DNA from: a bacterium
GTDB taxonomy: Bacteria > Patescibacteriota > Saccharimonadia > Saccharimonadales > Saccharimonadaceae
DNA: 64,000 bases
Reading direction: 5' to 3'
NCBI GenBank assembly: GCA_030530825.1
Contig: JAUMUF010000001.1
Span: forward strand, 448,757-512,756
The notes beneath the pieces are model-generated. The model saw only the letters and a program-made list of their open reading frames with translations, did no database searches and was not told the origin of the DNA. How positions within the stretch are numbered: position 1 is the stretch's first letter; each line of letters begins with the position of its first letter. A program made the translations under genes and the position numbers. This document shows, piece by piece, positions 30,406-39,102 of this stretch.

Positions 30406-32676
30406 TTATGGCCTTTGAGAATTAGCTCGGCGCTCAATCTCGCCAATCGTATCTTCGCGAGAATTATTTCTAAGATTCTGATTAGACAAAACCATATTAT
30501 CAACCTGCGCCATTCGATTTTTAGTTTGAAGGCTGGCCGACGTATTCATAAATTGAGTGCGCGCCTTTTGCTCGCCAAGGCTAAGTTTAGCCACACGCTC
30601 AGCAGACATCGATCCGTGAAATCCCTCAAGATCATTATGGTCGAGCCGAGCAGTGCCTTCTCGATAGAGTTTTTTGGACATCTCGTTGATCGAAGGGTCA
30701 CTGTCCTCGTATTTTTTAGTGTAATTGCTCATTACGCGCGAGATCGTATCTTTGGACTTATTGGCTACATCGGCGCTCACGCTCATAAGAAGAGCTTTCA
30801 TGAGCTCAGCACGATCTTTATTCTCGAGCAGTGTGTCACTATGAATTGCCGCAGCAAGATTACCAAAGTCATCGCCGTCCTTGATATTCTGAAAGGCTGC
30901 GTTGTATTTTGTTGTGTTTCCAGCCATATTGGAGGCGATAATTGCGCCTTCAGACTGGTGCTGTTCATGCTGTTCTTTATTAAATTCCGCTTGTAGCCTG
31001 TTTCTCTCTCTGCTCAAGCCAGGATCTGTAAGATTTCCTGCCTCTTCCATACGATTGAGCACATCAAAAGTTTGCTGATTTTGGAATTTTTTGTTGTCAT
31101 TCGCTAGTTCAGATGCGCCTCTAGTGGCTCTATTGCCAAGATTCTGCCAAGCACGTATCGCGCGGACTCTTTTACTGTTAGGCTTCTTAGCCTCAAGGTT
31201 CTCCATATAATTTCGCCTTTTACTACCCCAAAACCTTCTCTCCGCATTACTGATTGGACTATTTTTGACGGCGCTTTTAGCTCCCTCAGTCTTCGCCAGA
31301 GCTTTAGAGAAGGTTTTTGTACCTGTAAGATTATCCAATACTGAAGCCACACCCTTAATGACCGCAGCAGCAGCAAACAAACCAACAATCGGCAAGAGCC
31401 CATAAATCATCTTAAACAATGCATTATCGGCAGTTCCATAAAGTACATTTGAAGCCAAGATCATACCACCTATCATCAAAGAACAGATAGGATAAATCAT
31501 CAGCATCGCCTTCAAAAAGCCCTTCCACTTCTTATAAAAACCTTCTGTATTCGGTAAGATTGAAGAAACAAACGCTATAGGAGAAATAACGACGAGCATC
31601 ACAACCACCGCCTGACGACCAGTTAAAATCACAAACATCAAGAGTAGAGCAAGCCCAGCAAGAAGCAGAAGCACCAAAATACTTCCACCGGCAACGGTTG
31701 CCACCAGAACCGCCGTCACGGCGGCAAAGCCGGCAATCTCAGCAGAGCCAGTAAGAATCGAATTTACCAAATCGCCCATTCCGCCAGTCTCTTTGGCAGC
31801 GTCCCATCCACCGCTCGCACCAAGCCACATATAAAAATTGTAGCCCAAAAGATTAGAAAGATCTACTAGCGCCGCTACTGCCCAGAACGAAATATTGATA
31901 ATCACAGCATAAGGTATAATCCGCGGCAGCATCCGTTTAATGCCGTAATTAGAAATCCCGACATTGGTTGTTTGCGAAAAAATCACTACCGCAACGACAA
32001 TCGCCAAAAGCACATTGGCTATATTTCGAAAGTCATTCCAAGTTTTATAGGCGGGGTTGCCTTGCCTAAAAAGACTTCCTGCTTTAATTTCTAGCAGATT
32101 CTTAGCAATAACATTATAAAGATTAATTACGATCGCAGTTCCAATGCGAGCTCCAGGACAAACAACAAAGCCAACCCACTGGACTTCGCAGGAGGTGTTG
32201 TCTTTTTTTCCGCCACCGCCCCCCTCCTCTTTCTGCTGCGAAGTTCCCAACTGAGTACCTTGAGTGATTTGATCTTGAGCATCGACGGTATTGTTAGCTG
32301 CAAAACCCTGCTTCTTAGATTCGGCTAAGCATTTTTTAGAATTATCAGTGCTTGTAGTTATATTGCCTCGAGAATGATCAACTTTAGCATAAGCAGTACA
32401 TTTAGTCAAGAGCCACTCTTGCGCATTAGAAATAATTTTGCCATTAGACTTATCTTTCCTAGAAATAGCTTTATCACACTCTTGACTATCTCTACTAGGA
32501 TTTACAGTTCCACCAGCACCCGCTTGATAGAAAGCCTTACAACCTTCTTTTTTAGCTCTTTCATATTGTTTTTCGAACGTAACTCCAGTTTCGCCAACTA
32601 ATGAAGCATTAGTAGCTCCAGCAAAAAGCAATACGGACATCAAAGATAAAATCACCACCCAAAAAAATCGCTTCAT
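30406..32676 (-). CDS. Large polytopic membrane protein, VirB6/TrbL-like (756 aa)
   Basis: A signal peptide (residues 1-24, ending A-T-N-A-S) leads into a cysteine-containing extracytoplasmic part of about 160 residues. Six to eight long hydrophobic helices lie between about residues 170 and 440, including a very hydrophobic Ala/Val/Leu run near 315-360. A hydrophilic tail of about 290 residues, rich in Asn, Arg and Glu, follows. The layout recalls VirB6/TrbL channel components of type IV secretion, so a secretion, conjugation or DNA-uptake role is possible. No other secretion gene is next to it. A TAAATA-like box lies close to the ATG. Confidence 0.6.
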   Translation of the reverse strand: MKRFFWVVILSLMSVLLFAGATNASLVGETGVTFEKQYERAKKEGCKAFYQAGAGGTVNPSRDSQECDKAISRKDKSNGKIISNAQEWLLTKCTAYAKVDHSRGNITTSTDNSKKCLAESKKQGFAANNTVDAQDQITQGTQLGTSQQKEEGGGGGKKDNTSCEVQWVGFVVCPGARIGTAIVINLYNVIAKNLLEIKAGSLFRQGNPAYKTWNDFRNIANVLLAIVVAVVIFSQTTNVGISNYGIKRMLPRIIPYAVIINISFWAVAALVDLSNLLGYNFYMWLGASGGWDAAKETGGMGDLVNSILTGSAEIAGFAAVTAVLVATVAGGSILVLLLLAGLALLLMFVILTGRQAVVVMLVVISPIAFVSSILPNTEGFYKKWKGFLKAMLMIYPICSLMIGGMILASNVLYGTADNALFKMIYGLLPIVGLFAAAAVIKGVASVLDNLTGTKTFSKALAKTEGAKSAVKNSPISNAERRFWGSKRRNYMENLEAKKPNSKRVRAIRAWQNLGNRATRGASELANDNKKFQNQQTFDVLNRMEEAGNLTDPGLSRERNRLQAEFNKEQHEQHQSEGAIIASNMAGNTTKYNAAFQNIKDGDDFGNLAAAIHSDTLLENKDRAELMKALLMSVSADVANKSKDTISRVMSNYTKKYEDSDPSINEMSKKLYREGTARLDHNDLEGFHGSMSAERVAKLSLGEQKARTQFMNTSASLQTKNRMAQVDNMVLSNQNLRNNSREDTIGEIERRANSQRP

Positions 32677-32790
32677 AATGCTTATATTTAATCATTTTAC
32701 GCGCAAAATTTCAAGGTTTTGTGTTAAAAATATAAAAAATCCAATTTTACTCTTGACCAGCAGGATTTTTTGTGCTAAAATCAAGACATT

Positions 32791-32867
32791 GGGTGATTAG
32801 CTCAGTTGGCTAGAGCATCTCGTTTACACCGAGAGGGTCTGGGGTTCGAGTCCCTAATCACCCACCA
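32791..32867 (+). tRNA. tRNA-Val (UAC), CCA encoded
   Basis: Acceptor GGGTGAT pairs with ATCACCC. The anticodon loop TTTACAC contains UAC. D- and T-arms are normal, and CCA is encoded. A TGCTAAAAT box upstream (32773-32781) is a likely promoter. Confidence 0.96.
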
Positions 32868-32947
32868 GTAATTATTTGACGAAACGCACAACTTAATGGT
32901 TGGCGTTTTATTTTTATTATCATCTGTTTTAAGAACTCTCACATATC

Positions 32948-32975
32948 TTGACATTTAGCATTTTTATGCTAAAAT
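32948..32975 (+). promoter_or_regulatory. Promoter upstream of the 32982 mini-ORF and 33039 gene
   Basis: TTGACA (32948-32953), 16 bases, TGCTAAAAT with TAAAAT at 32970-32975. Six bases later the ATG of a 10-codon ORF begins. Confidence 0.65.
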
Positions 32976-32981
32976 AAAATT

Positions 32982-33014
32982 ATGCTTCAGCGTTCAAAAA
33001 GAGCCGAGAAGTAA
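32982..33014 (+). CDS. Leaderless 10-codon upstream ORF
   Basis: ATG at 32982 opens M-L-Q-R-S-K-R-A-E-K and stops at 33014. It sits six bases after the -10 box, the same spacing as the leaderless genes elsewhere in the window, and 24 bases before the Shine-Dalgarno-led gene at 33039. It may be a leader peptide, or simply the first ribosome landing site of the transcript. Confidence 0.35.
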   Translation: MLQRSKRAEK

Positions 33015-33038
33015 ATTAAAAATTTGGAGGTGTCGAGG

Positions 33039-33416
33039 ATGATTCATCTTCTCACAAAACTTATTATCTCTATCCTTAACTGGATTAATATTGGCGGAAT
33101 CTTTGAGAGCACAACTCTCGTAGCTGGAACAACTACGTTCATAGCGATCGCCGCCCTAATATCAGCATACTATATCAGAGAGATAAACATCATATCTTTC
33201 TTTGGTAGGAATGGATGGAGGATGTCTTTTTTCCTGATTGGCCTATCGCTACAAATCCCAAACAATTTCTTATTGTGGATTTTGGGAGGGCTAATCATTG
33301 CCACACAAGTCTTTATCAGTAAATTTATCGATAAAAATCGCGGCAAGAAGGGATTCCTTGCCAAAGTTAAACGGCTTTGGGAAGAAATCCAAAAAGAGGA
33401 CGAGGCGAAAGCTTGA
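33039..33416 (+). CDS. Small membrane protein (125 aa)
   Basis: I do not recognise the family. Three hydrophobic helices are visible at about residues 4-24, 30-50 and 65-95, followed by a charged, Lys/Arg/Glu-rich cytoplasmic tail. I choose the ATG at 33039 (M-I-H-L-L-T-K) with GGAGG eight bases upstream; an in-frame TTG at 33024 lies upstream of that Shine-Dalgarno and is rejected. It is flanked by a promoter and a strong terminator, so it is a single unit together with the 10-codon ORF. Confidence 0.65.
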   Translation: MIHLLTKLIISILNWINIGGIFESTTLVAGTTTFIAIAALISAYYIREINIISFFGRNGWRMSFFLIGLSLQIPNNFLLWILGGLIIATQVFISKFIDKNRGKKGFLAKVKRLWEEIQKEDEAKA

Positions 33417-33440
33417 AATACTCCAGCGCAACTTTCTCAA

Positions 33441-33471
33441 CCTCTCCTATTCGGAGAGGTTTTCTTTTTTC
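33441..33471 (+). terminator. Terminator of the 33039 gene
   Basis: CCTCTCC (33441-33447) pairs with GGAGAGG (33453-33459), then TTTTCTTTTTT. Confidence 0.85.
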
Positions 33472-33510
33472 TAAAATGCTTGTGCTTATCGTAAGTTTAT
33501 GCTTTAATTA

Positions 33511-33539
33511 TTGACTTTTTTAATATTTTGTGCTATAAT
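33511..33539 (+). promoter_or_regulatory. Promoter of the 33719 gene
   Basis: TTGACT (33511-33516), 17 bases, TGCTATAAT with TATAAT at 33534-33539. It leaves a leader of about 170 nt. Confidence 0.75.
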
Positions 33540-33545
33540 CAAGGC

Positions 33546-33718
33546 AATCGGCGGAGTCTATGCGTCGACGGAGGTTAAAAATTAGGTCAATTGAGTTATT
33601 GAACTTTACGGCAACGACCCCTCAATTGAGGTTGGCGGATCGTTGTCGTAAAGACAACACAATCATCGATTCAATTCACCCTTTGGGGTGAAAATAAAAA
33701 ATGAGGAGGATTGAAACG
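33546..33718 (+). promoter_or_regulatory. Strongly folded leader of the 33719 gene with a 43-codon upstream ORF
   Basis: CTTTACGGCAACGA (33604-33617) pairs with TCGTTGTCGTAAAG (33640-33653), 14 bp with one G-U pair. Its loop holds the palindrome CCTCAATTGAGG (33620-33631). A second hairpin, TTCACCC/GGGTGAA (33675-33692), comes just before the GAGGAGG Shine-Dalgarno. An ORF from ATG 33560 to TGA 33691 spans both and could encode 43 residues, starting M-R-R-R-R-L-K. Either the RNA structure or the peptide may regulate the downstream gene. No known riboswitch class is recognised. Confidence 0.55.
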
Positions 33719-34960
33719 ATGAAGAATTCAAAAATACTAGGGCAGCTGATGGCCGCCCTGTTGGTCGGGCTAGCAATAGCTGGCATACTTTTTCTCTTTT
33801 GGCTGAATAAGCCTAAAGAAAATAAAGCAGTAGCTTCGCAGCAAGCCGTTGCGAGCGTGGCGTCTTCTTCCAAGAAAGAAGAAACAGCGGCAGACCTTGG
33901 AGACTACTTCAAGGAAGATGACAAGTTTACCGAGATTTCTAACAAAAATCTTGAAACTATCATCACTGCTGATAAGGCTGGAGATGGATTTCAATTGTTT
34001 GATATAAAAAATATACCAAACAAAGAGATGAAAATCTCACCGTCTCGCCCTGGAGAGGATGCCATTAGAGCAAACTCCCCTCAAGCGGCGGTAAGCCAAA
34101 TCCTGTGGAGCGGTCGCCACAACGAGGTGGCACTCGAAAACCTACTTCGTCAATACGGAATTCCGGTTCCAGCCAAGCTGGCAGAGGAAAAAGGCGGTAA
34201 GAGATTCTTAACCCAAGATGCGCAAAACGCGTATTATCAAGTTGAGAAGATCTTCACTACCGCTACTCTCGAAAGTGGAGCCTTTGACCTGATGAAGAAT
34301 ACAACTTCAACAGGTATGGGCAAAGGGGGTGTGCTAGTGCAGGATGAAAATCCTCGCGACTGGAGCAATTACCAAATGCTTCAGGTGGTGTATAACGGGA
34401 AAGCATACTATCACAATTATTATTGTGAAAATGCGCAACTTCACACACCGTATAAAACGGTGCCAAAGAAGGAAATCCCTGCGCCACCAACTCCGCCAAA
34501 GGAGAAGACTCCACCGCCAACAACGCAAACTCCCCCACCAAGCACTACAACTGTGCCTAAGAAGGCAGAAGAAGCACCTCCAATGCCACAAGGCGGAGGC
34601 AAGGTTGATGGCTCAAACAACCCACCAACAAGTTGGGTTGAGCCACCAGCCGAGTATGTTGCTCCAGAAGCGCCAAAACCTTCTGAGCAAACTACTCAAC
34701 CTTCTGCCCCACAAGGCAATCAAGGTAGCGGCGGTGGCGTTACGCCGCCAAGTAATTGGCAAGGCAACGGAGGCTTTAGTGATTCCAACGGGAGAACGAA
34801 CGTGGGTTCAGACGGCTCAGTTCAAACCCCTAGTGGAGACACTAGACCAGGATTAACTGGTCAAAATGTAGTCGTTCCACCAGTGCAAAATGGCGGAACA
34901 ACCAATCAAGGAGTCAACGATGGCAGTAAAGATGCCAACGAGATCCCTATGGATGATTAG
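33719..34960 (+). CDS. Membrane-anchored, proline-rich surface protein (413 aa)
   Basis: One helix at about residues 8-30 anchors the protein. An external domain of about 210 residues (ending near H-N-Y-Y-C-E-N) is unrecognised. The C-terminal 170 residues are low complexity, first Pro/Thr/Lys-rich (T-P-P-P-T-T), then Gly/Asn/Ser-rich, like a stalk or wall-spanning linker. I choose the ATG at 33719, which has GAGGAGG upstream; the in-frame ATG at 33701 lies before that Shine-Dalgarno. It is part of an envelope island with an LPRTG protein next to it. Promoter, long leader and terminator are its own. Confidence 0.7.
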   Translation: MKNSKILGQLMAALLVGLAIAGILFLFWLNKPKENKAVASQQAVASVASSSKKEETAADLGDYFKEDDKFTEISNKNLETIITADKAGDGFQLFDIKNIPNKEMKISPSRPGEDAIRANSPQAAVSQILWSGRHNEVALENLLRQYGIPVPAKLAEEKGGKRFLTQDAQNAYYQVEKIFTTATLESGAFDLMKNTTSTGMGKGGVLVQDENPRDWSNYQMLQVVYNGKAYYHNYYCENAQLHTPYKTVPKKEIPAPPTPPKEKTPPPTTQTPPPSTTTVPKKAEEAPPMPQGGGKVDGSNNPPTSWVEPPAEYVAPEAPKPSEQTTQPSAPQGNQGSGGGVTPPSNWQGNGGFSDSNGRTNVGSDGSVQTPSGDTRPGLTGQNVVVPPVQNGGTTNQGVNDGSKDANEIPMDD

Positions 34961-34994
34961 AAACTCATTTGTTTCAATCCTCCAAGCACATTAT

Positions 34995-35030
34995 AATTCC
35001 AAGCGGTTCATTTACCGCTTGGGATTTTCA
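34995..35030 (+). terminator. Terminator of the 33719 gene
   Basis: CCAAGCGGT (34999-35007) pairs with ACCGCTTGG (35014-35022), followed by GATTTTC. Confidence 0.75.
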
Positions 35031-35114
35031 TTGTTTGATAATTCAATCGACCTAATTTTTAGATTAACAATTCGGAATTTCGACCAGAATTTTACCCTTC
35101 GAAACACAAAAATA

Positions 35115-35143
35115 TTGACATTTTAACAAATTTATGATATAAT
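35115..35143 (+). promoter_or_regulatory. Consensus promoter of the LPRTG surface protein gene
   Basis: Perfect TTGACA (35115-35120), 17 bases, perfect TATAAT (35138-35143). Together with the GGAGG site it predicts very strong expression. Confidence 0.85.
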
Positions 35144-35175
35144 TCTATAAATAATTAACAAGTGGAGGAAAAGTT

Positions 35176-37431
35176 ATGAGAAACTTTTTGAAAAAAGTTG
35201 CGACTTTTGCGAAATCTCACCCTGTGATGCTTTCAACATTAGCCGTAGCGACTGTCGGCCTTATCGCCGCACAGGCTTGGGGACCAGATCGAAAACTCTT
35301 CACAATGGAGAGCCCTGCCCCATACATCACCTTTAACTCGATTTCCAACAACCCAGTAATTGGCGGTAGCGAGACCGACTTTGTGGGTATTAGAGAAAAA
35401 GGTTCAAACGCAGCCTGGACCAATCAAATGAAGGTTCAACCAGGCAAAGAATACCAAGTTAGAATGTACGTTCACAATGACGCAAGCGAGAATCTTAATC
35501 TTGTAGCGGAAAATGTGACAGCAAAATTCAACTTGCCAACTACAACTGGCCGTAACATCCAAGTGCTTGGTGCGGTTTCTGCAAGCAACGCCAACCCTGG
35601 CCAAGTCCATGATGGCGCCAACTTTGTAGCAGACCAAGATTTCAACTTGGCATATGTGGCAGGTTCTGCGATTTATGAAAACAATGTTTTCAAAAATGGA
35701 ACCAAATTGCCAGACAGTATTATGACTTCAACTGGCGCAAAACTCGGTTACGATAAAATGGACGGCCGAATCCCAGGTTGTATGAAATATTCTGGCGTGG
35801 TAGTTATTACTGTTAAACCACAATTTGCCGAAGTTTCAAAAATCAGCCTTTCGAAGACTGTTCGAAAAATCGGCGGCGAGAAAAAATGGAGCGAAATTGT
35901 TGACGCCAAATCTGGCGACACAGTTGAATTTCAAATCGACGCCAAAAATGAAGGCACTTCGACCATCAAAAATCTCGTAATTCGAGACACTTTGCCTAAC
36001 GGTCTTGAATATATCAAGGGTAGCGCAAAATTATACAACGCCAACAATGGCTTCAAAGGCGCAAGCATCGATGATACCGTAGTTCTTGGAGATCACGGCG
36101 CAAATATGGGCGCTTACACCGCTGGAAGCAACGCAATCGTTCGACTTCGAGCAAAAGTTGTAGAAAACGCCAAATTGCCAGTCTGCGGTACAAACACTTT
36201 GACTAACCTTGCTCAAGCAAGCGATCAAAAAGTTGTTCAAAATGACACTGCTAGCGTCCGTGTAAACAAGACTTGTGAACAACTAAAAGTTCCAGTCTAT
36301 CAGTGTACAGCTCTTACAGTTAAACCAATCAGTGCGATCAGTGGCTCAAACCCAACCTACAATAATGGCCGTCCATACGGATCAGTGACTTACGAGGCCA
36401 CAACTTCCTACAAAGTTGAGCACACCCAAATCACTGGCGTTCGCTACATCGTAAAAACCTCCAACGGAACAGTTATTGCAAACAAAACTATCGCCGCGAA
36501 TGAAAAATTCCAATTCACCGTCGATAAGTACAAGAATGAGAAATACACCGTAACTTCAACAATCATTACGGCTAACGGCGAAAACACCAACGCCAACTGT
36601 TCTTACACTTTTGAAGTTAAATACGAAGAACCAAAAACTCCAATCGTAAAGTGTGAAAACTTGGTAATCTCAAAGATTTCAAGGACAAAATTCGAAGTTT
36701 CTGTCAATATTACTAAAATTAATGTCGTAAATAACGTTACCGTAAAATACGAAATTAAAAACTCAAACGGTCAAATTGTCAAGACTTTCGAAAACAACGG
36801 ATCAAAGACTAACATCGAGATCAACACTGTTGGTAAATATACAATTAAAGCAACTGTGATTTCTAACGGCGCACAAAGTTCAACTTGCGAAAAGCAAATT
36901 ATCGTTGAAGAATTGCCAAAAGTTAACACTCCTTCAATTTCGATCGAGAAGACTGTAAATGGCGTTAAAAATCTCATCACTCCAGAGAACCGCGATTTCA
37001 ACTACGAAATCACCGTTTCAAACACTGGAAATGTAGATCTTAAAAATGTCAAAGTAACCGACAAAACTCCTGAAAACATCAAGTTTATCAGTAGCGACAA
37101 GGGTGAAATTAAAGATGACGTTCTTACATATGTAATCCCAACCCTCAAAGTTGGTGAAAAGCAAACCATCACAATTAAGGCGCAAGCCCTAAAAGTTGGT
37201 AAAATGAAGAACATCGCCTGTGTCGATACTCCAACAATTCCTGGCGACAACGATGGATGTGACAGCGCAAATGTTGAAGTTCCACCAAAAGAAACTCCAA
37301 CTCCACCAGCACCACAAACCCCATCTGTTCCAGCAGAATTGCCACGAACTGGTGCCGACCTTCAAGCAATCTTGGCGATCTTCTCGCTAACAACTGCTTT
37401 TGGCTACTACTTCGTAAGCCTCAAAAAATAA
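35176..37431 (+). CDS. Secreted DUF11-repeat surface protein with LPRTG sorting signal
   Basis: A basic start and a hydrophobic helix (about residues 16-33) form the signal peptide, followed by external domains. Two DUF11-type modules are visible: one with N-E-G-T-S-T-I-K-N-L-V-I-R-D-T-L-P, the other with N-T-G-N-V-D-L-K-N-V-K-V-T-D. Between them lies a Lys/Thr/Asn-rich stretch with Cys residues. The C-terminus is a full sorting signal: L-P-R-T-G at residues 722-726, a hydrophobic helix, then L-K-K. A sortase would link it to the wall or another protein. The length is 751 residues. A perfect promoter and GTGGAGG ribosome site suggest an abundant surface protein. Confidence 0.85.
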   Translation: MRNFLKKVATFAKSHPVMLSTLAVATVGLIAAQAWGPDRKLFTMESPAPYITFNSISNNPVIGGSETDFVGIREKGSNAAWTNQMKVQPGKEYQVRMYVHNDASENLNLVAENVTAKFNLPTTTGRNIQVLGAVSASNANPGQVHDGANFVADQDFNLAYVAGSAIYENNVFKNGTKLPDSIMTSTGAKLGYDKMDGRIPGCMKYSGVVVITVKPQFAEVSKISLSKTVRKIGGEKKWSEIVDAKSGDTVEFQIDAKNEGTSTIKNLVIRDTLPNGLEYIKGSAKLYNANNGFKGASIDDTVVLGDHGANMGAYTAGSNAIVRLRAKVVENAKLPVCGTNTLTNLAQASDQKVVQNDTASVRVNKTCEQLKVPVYQCTALTVKPISAISGSNPTYNNGRPYGSVTYEATTSYKVEHTQITGVRYIVKTSNGTVIANKTIAANEKFQFTVDKYKNEKYTVTSTIITANGENTNANCSYTFEVKYEEPKTPIVKCENLVISKISRTKFEVSVNITKINVVNNVTVKYEIKNSNGQIVKTFENNGSKTNIEINTVGKYTIKATVISNGAQSSTCEKQIIVEELPKVNTPSISIEKTVNGVKNLITPENRDFNYEITVSNTGNVDLKNVKVTDKTPENIKFISSDKGEIKDDVLTYVIPTLKVGEKQTITIKAQALKVGKMKNIACVDTPTIPGDNDGCDSANVEVPPKETPTPPAPQTPSVPAELPRTGADLQAILAIFSLTTAFGYYFVSLKK

Positions 37432-37468
37432 GCCTGACCGCTCCACTTGGAGCCTAAAGGCTTCGACC

Positions 37469-37502
37469 AAAATACCCTTCATTCCGAAGGGTATTTTATT
37501 TT
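37469..37502. terminator. Terminator between the LPRTG gene and folD
   Basis: AAAATACCCTTC (37469-37480) pairs perfectly with GAAGGGTATTTT (37486-37497). It serves both convergent genes. Confidence 0.88.
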
Positions 37503-38352
37503 ATAGATCCTGCTGACCTTTTTCTTGTGCCACGCGCCGAGCAGAAATTATCACATTGTCGATTAGCGCCGCAACCGTTAAAGGTCCGACACCACCAATT
37601 TTGGGCGTCAAAGTTAAATCTTGCCGAGACTCTCTGACACTTTCTGCCAAATCACCTTTAATCTCTCCACCTTGCTCAGCCGTGCCAGCATCAACCACCA
37701 CCGCGCCATTCTTCAACATCTCACTTTTTATAAGTTCTGGAACACCCGTGGCGCTAACAATTACATCATATTGAGGCAAGATTTCTGTTAATTTATCCGC
37801 ACTATCACGGCCAAAAATTTCGACATTGTATCCAGAATTTTGCCACATTCGATAAAGTGGCGCGCCAACCAAAAGCCCACGACCAACGATCGCAATCTTC
37901 TTTTTCGAAAGGTCGATATTGTAGCCAGCAAGGAGCCAATTTATTGCCTGCGCGGTAGCAGGGTCGAATGCTCCGCCGTTCAAGCCATCGACATCTTTTT
38001 CTGGCGCAATCTCGCGCAGGATGTCATCCAAATCGTCGCCCGTAACGCGCTCGCCATTATTATTTTCAAGCGGCAACTGAACAATAATTCCGTGGATGCT
38101 TTCGTCCGCATTGGCCTTTTGAATTTCTTGTTTCAAGGTGTCAATTTCAACTTTTCTCTGCTCAACTTCAACCAAAATATCTTCGCCGTAGCGCTTTTTT
38201 AGTCTCATATAAGTCTCCACAACCGCACTATCGGAGTGGTAAAATATCACAAGTTTTGGCACAACTCGCCAACTTTGGCGCAAAGCCCGCACCTGCTTGG
38301 CCTGACGCTCTTTAATAAAATCGCGGAGTTCCGCACCGTTCAATATCTTCAT
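37501..38352 (-). CDS. folD: Bifunctional methylenetetrahydrofolate dehydrogenase/cyclohydrolase
   Basis: FolD interconverts methylene-, methenyl- and formyl-tetrahydrofolate with NADP+. Family motifs visible are V-Q-L-P-L-E, the K-D-V-D-G-L-N loop, G-R-G-L-L-V-G-A-P and P-K-I-G-G-V-G-P-L-T. The length of 283 residues is normal. The normally conserved catalytic Tyr-Lys region near the N-terminus is less typical (M-R-L-K-K-R-Y), so activity should be judged with care. The ATG at 38352 lies six bases after TATAAT on the minus strand, so it is leaderless. GlyA, elsewhere in the window, supplies methylene-THF. Confidence 0.93.
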   Translation of the reverse strand: MKILNGAELRDFIKERQAKQVRALRQSWRVVPKLVIFYHSDSAVVETYMRLKKRYGEDILVEVEQRKVEIDTLKQEIQKANADESIHGIIVQLPLENNNGERVTGDDLDDILREIAPEKDVDGLNGGAFDPATAQAINWLLAGYNIDLSKKKIAIVGRGLLVGAPLYRMWQNSGYNVEIFGRDSADKLTEILPQYDVIVSATGVPELIKSEMLKNGAVVVDAGTAEQGGEIKGDLAESVRESRQDLTLTPKIGGVGPLTVAALIDNVIISARRVAQEKGQQDL

Positions 38353-38430
38353 TCTTAAATTATATCGCGAAGTATTGATTTTTTCAAACTCAATCAGTAT
38401 AATTATAGAATAAACTAACGAAAGGAAAAA

Positions 38431-39024
38431 ATGTATAATTACTCATATAATTCTTCACCAATGATGAATGACTCAGATATATTTGCTGGTCTTATGGCAG
38501 TTGCGGGTATTTTTTTCTTCGCCATTACAATTGGCGTAGCAATTTATGTCCTAATGTCTTGGCCTTTGTCAAAGATCTTCAAAAAGGCTGGCATTGAGTC
38601 TTGGAAGGCTTGGGTGCCATTCTTGAATATGTGGAAATTCCTCGAACTTGGTGGCTACAACGGCGCGCTTATACTATTGGGATTGATTCCGTATGTTGGA
38701 AGCATTGCTGTCAGCGTAATCAGCATTCTTGCAGCTAATGAAATCAGCAAGAAACTCGGTAAAGCAGACTCGTTCTTCCTTTACCCTCTTGGACTTTTAA
38801 CTGCTGGAATCACTACTATAATTTGGTATTTCCAAATGGCAAATACTGAAAATCCATGGAATGATTCTCTCGGTAAAGAATCCTTAGCAAAAGGCACTAT
38901 TCTTGGCTACAAAGTCGTTGAAGAAGAGCCTGCCGGAACCCCACAAGAGGCTATAATATCAGAAGAAAAGCCAAAAACAGAAGAAGCAGAAGTGGTTAAA
39001 GAATCAACCGAAAAGACAGAATAA
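38431..39024 (+). CDS. DUF5684-like membrane protein (197 aa)
   Basis: Three hydrophobic segments (about residues 17-43, 78-97 and 112-133) surround a loop with the pattern F-K-K-A-G-I-E-S-W-K-A-W-V-P-F-L-N-M-W, typical of DUF5684/YqaE-size proteins near signal peptidase genes. An acidic Glu/Lys/Pro tail of about 50 residues follows. The ATG has AAAGGA upstream. The function of this family is unknown. A large hairpin terminator closes the gene. Confidence 0.7.
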   Translation: MYNYSYNSSPMMNDSDIFAGLMAVAGIFFFAITIGVAIYVLMSWPLSKIFKKAGIESWKAWVPFLNMWKFLELGGYNGALILLGLIPYVGSIAVSVISILAANEISKKLGKADSFFLYPLGLLTAGITTIIWYFQMANTENPWNDSLGKESLAKGTILGYKVVEEEPAGTPQEAIISEEKPKTEEAEVVKESTEKTE

Positions 39025-39031
39025 TCTCTAC

Positions 39032-39081
39032 AACTATATAAAAATCCTTCCAAATAGTTATGGAGGGATTTTTATATAGTT
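39032..39081. terminator. Large terminator hairpin after the 38431 gene
   Basis: AACTATATAAAAATCC (39032-39047) pairs perfectly with GGATTTTTATATAGTT (39066-39081), an unusually long 16-bp stem. Confidence 0.85.
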
Positions 39082-39102
39082 ATAAAAACTTTTTTATCTA
39101 TA

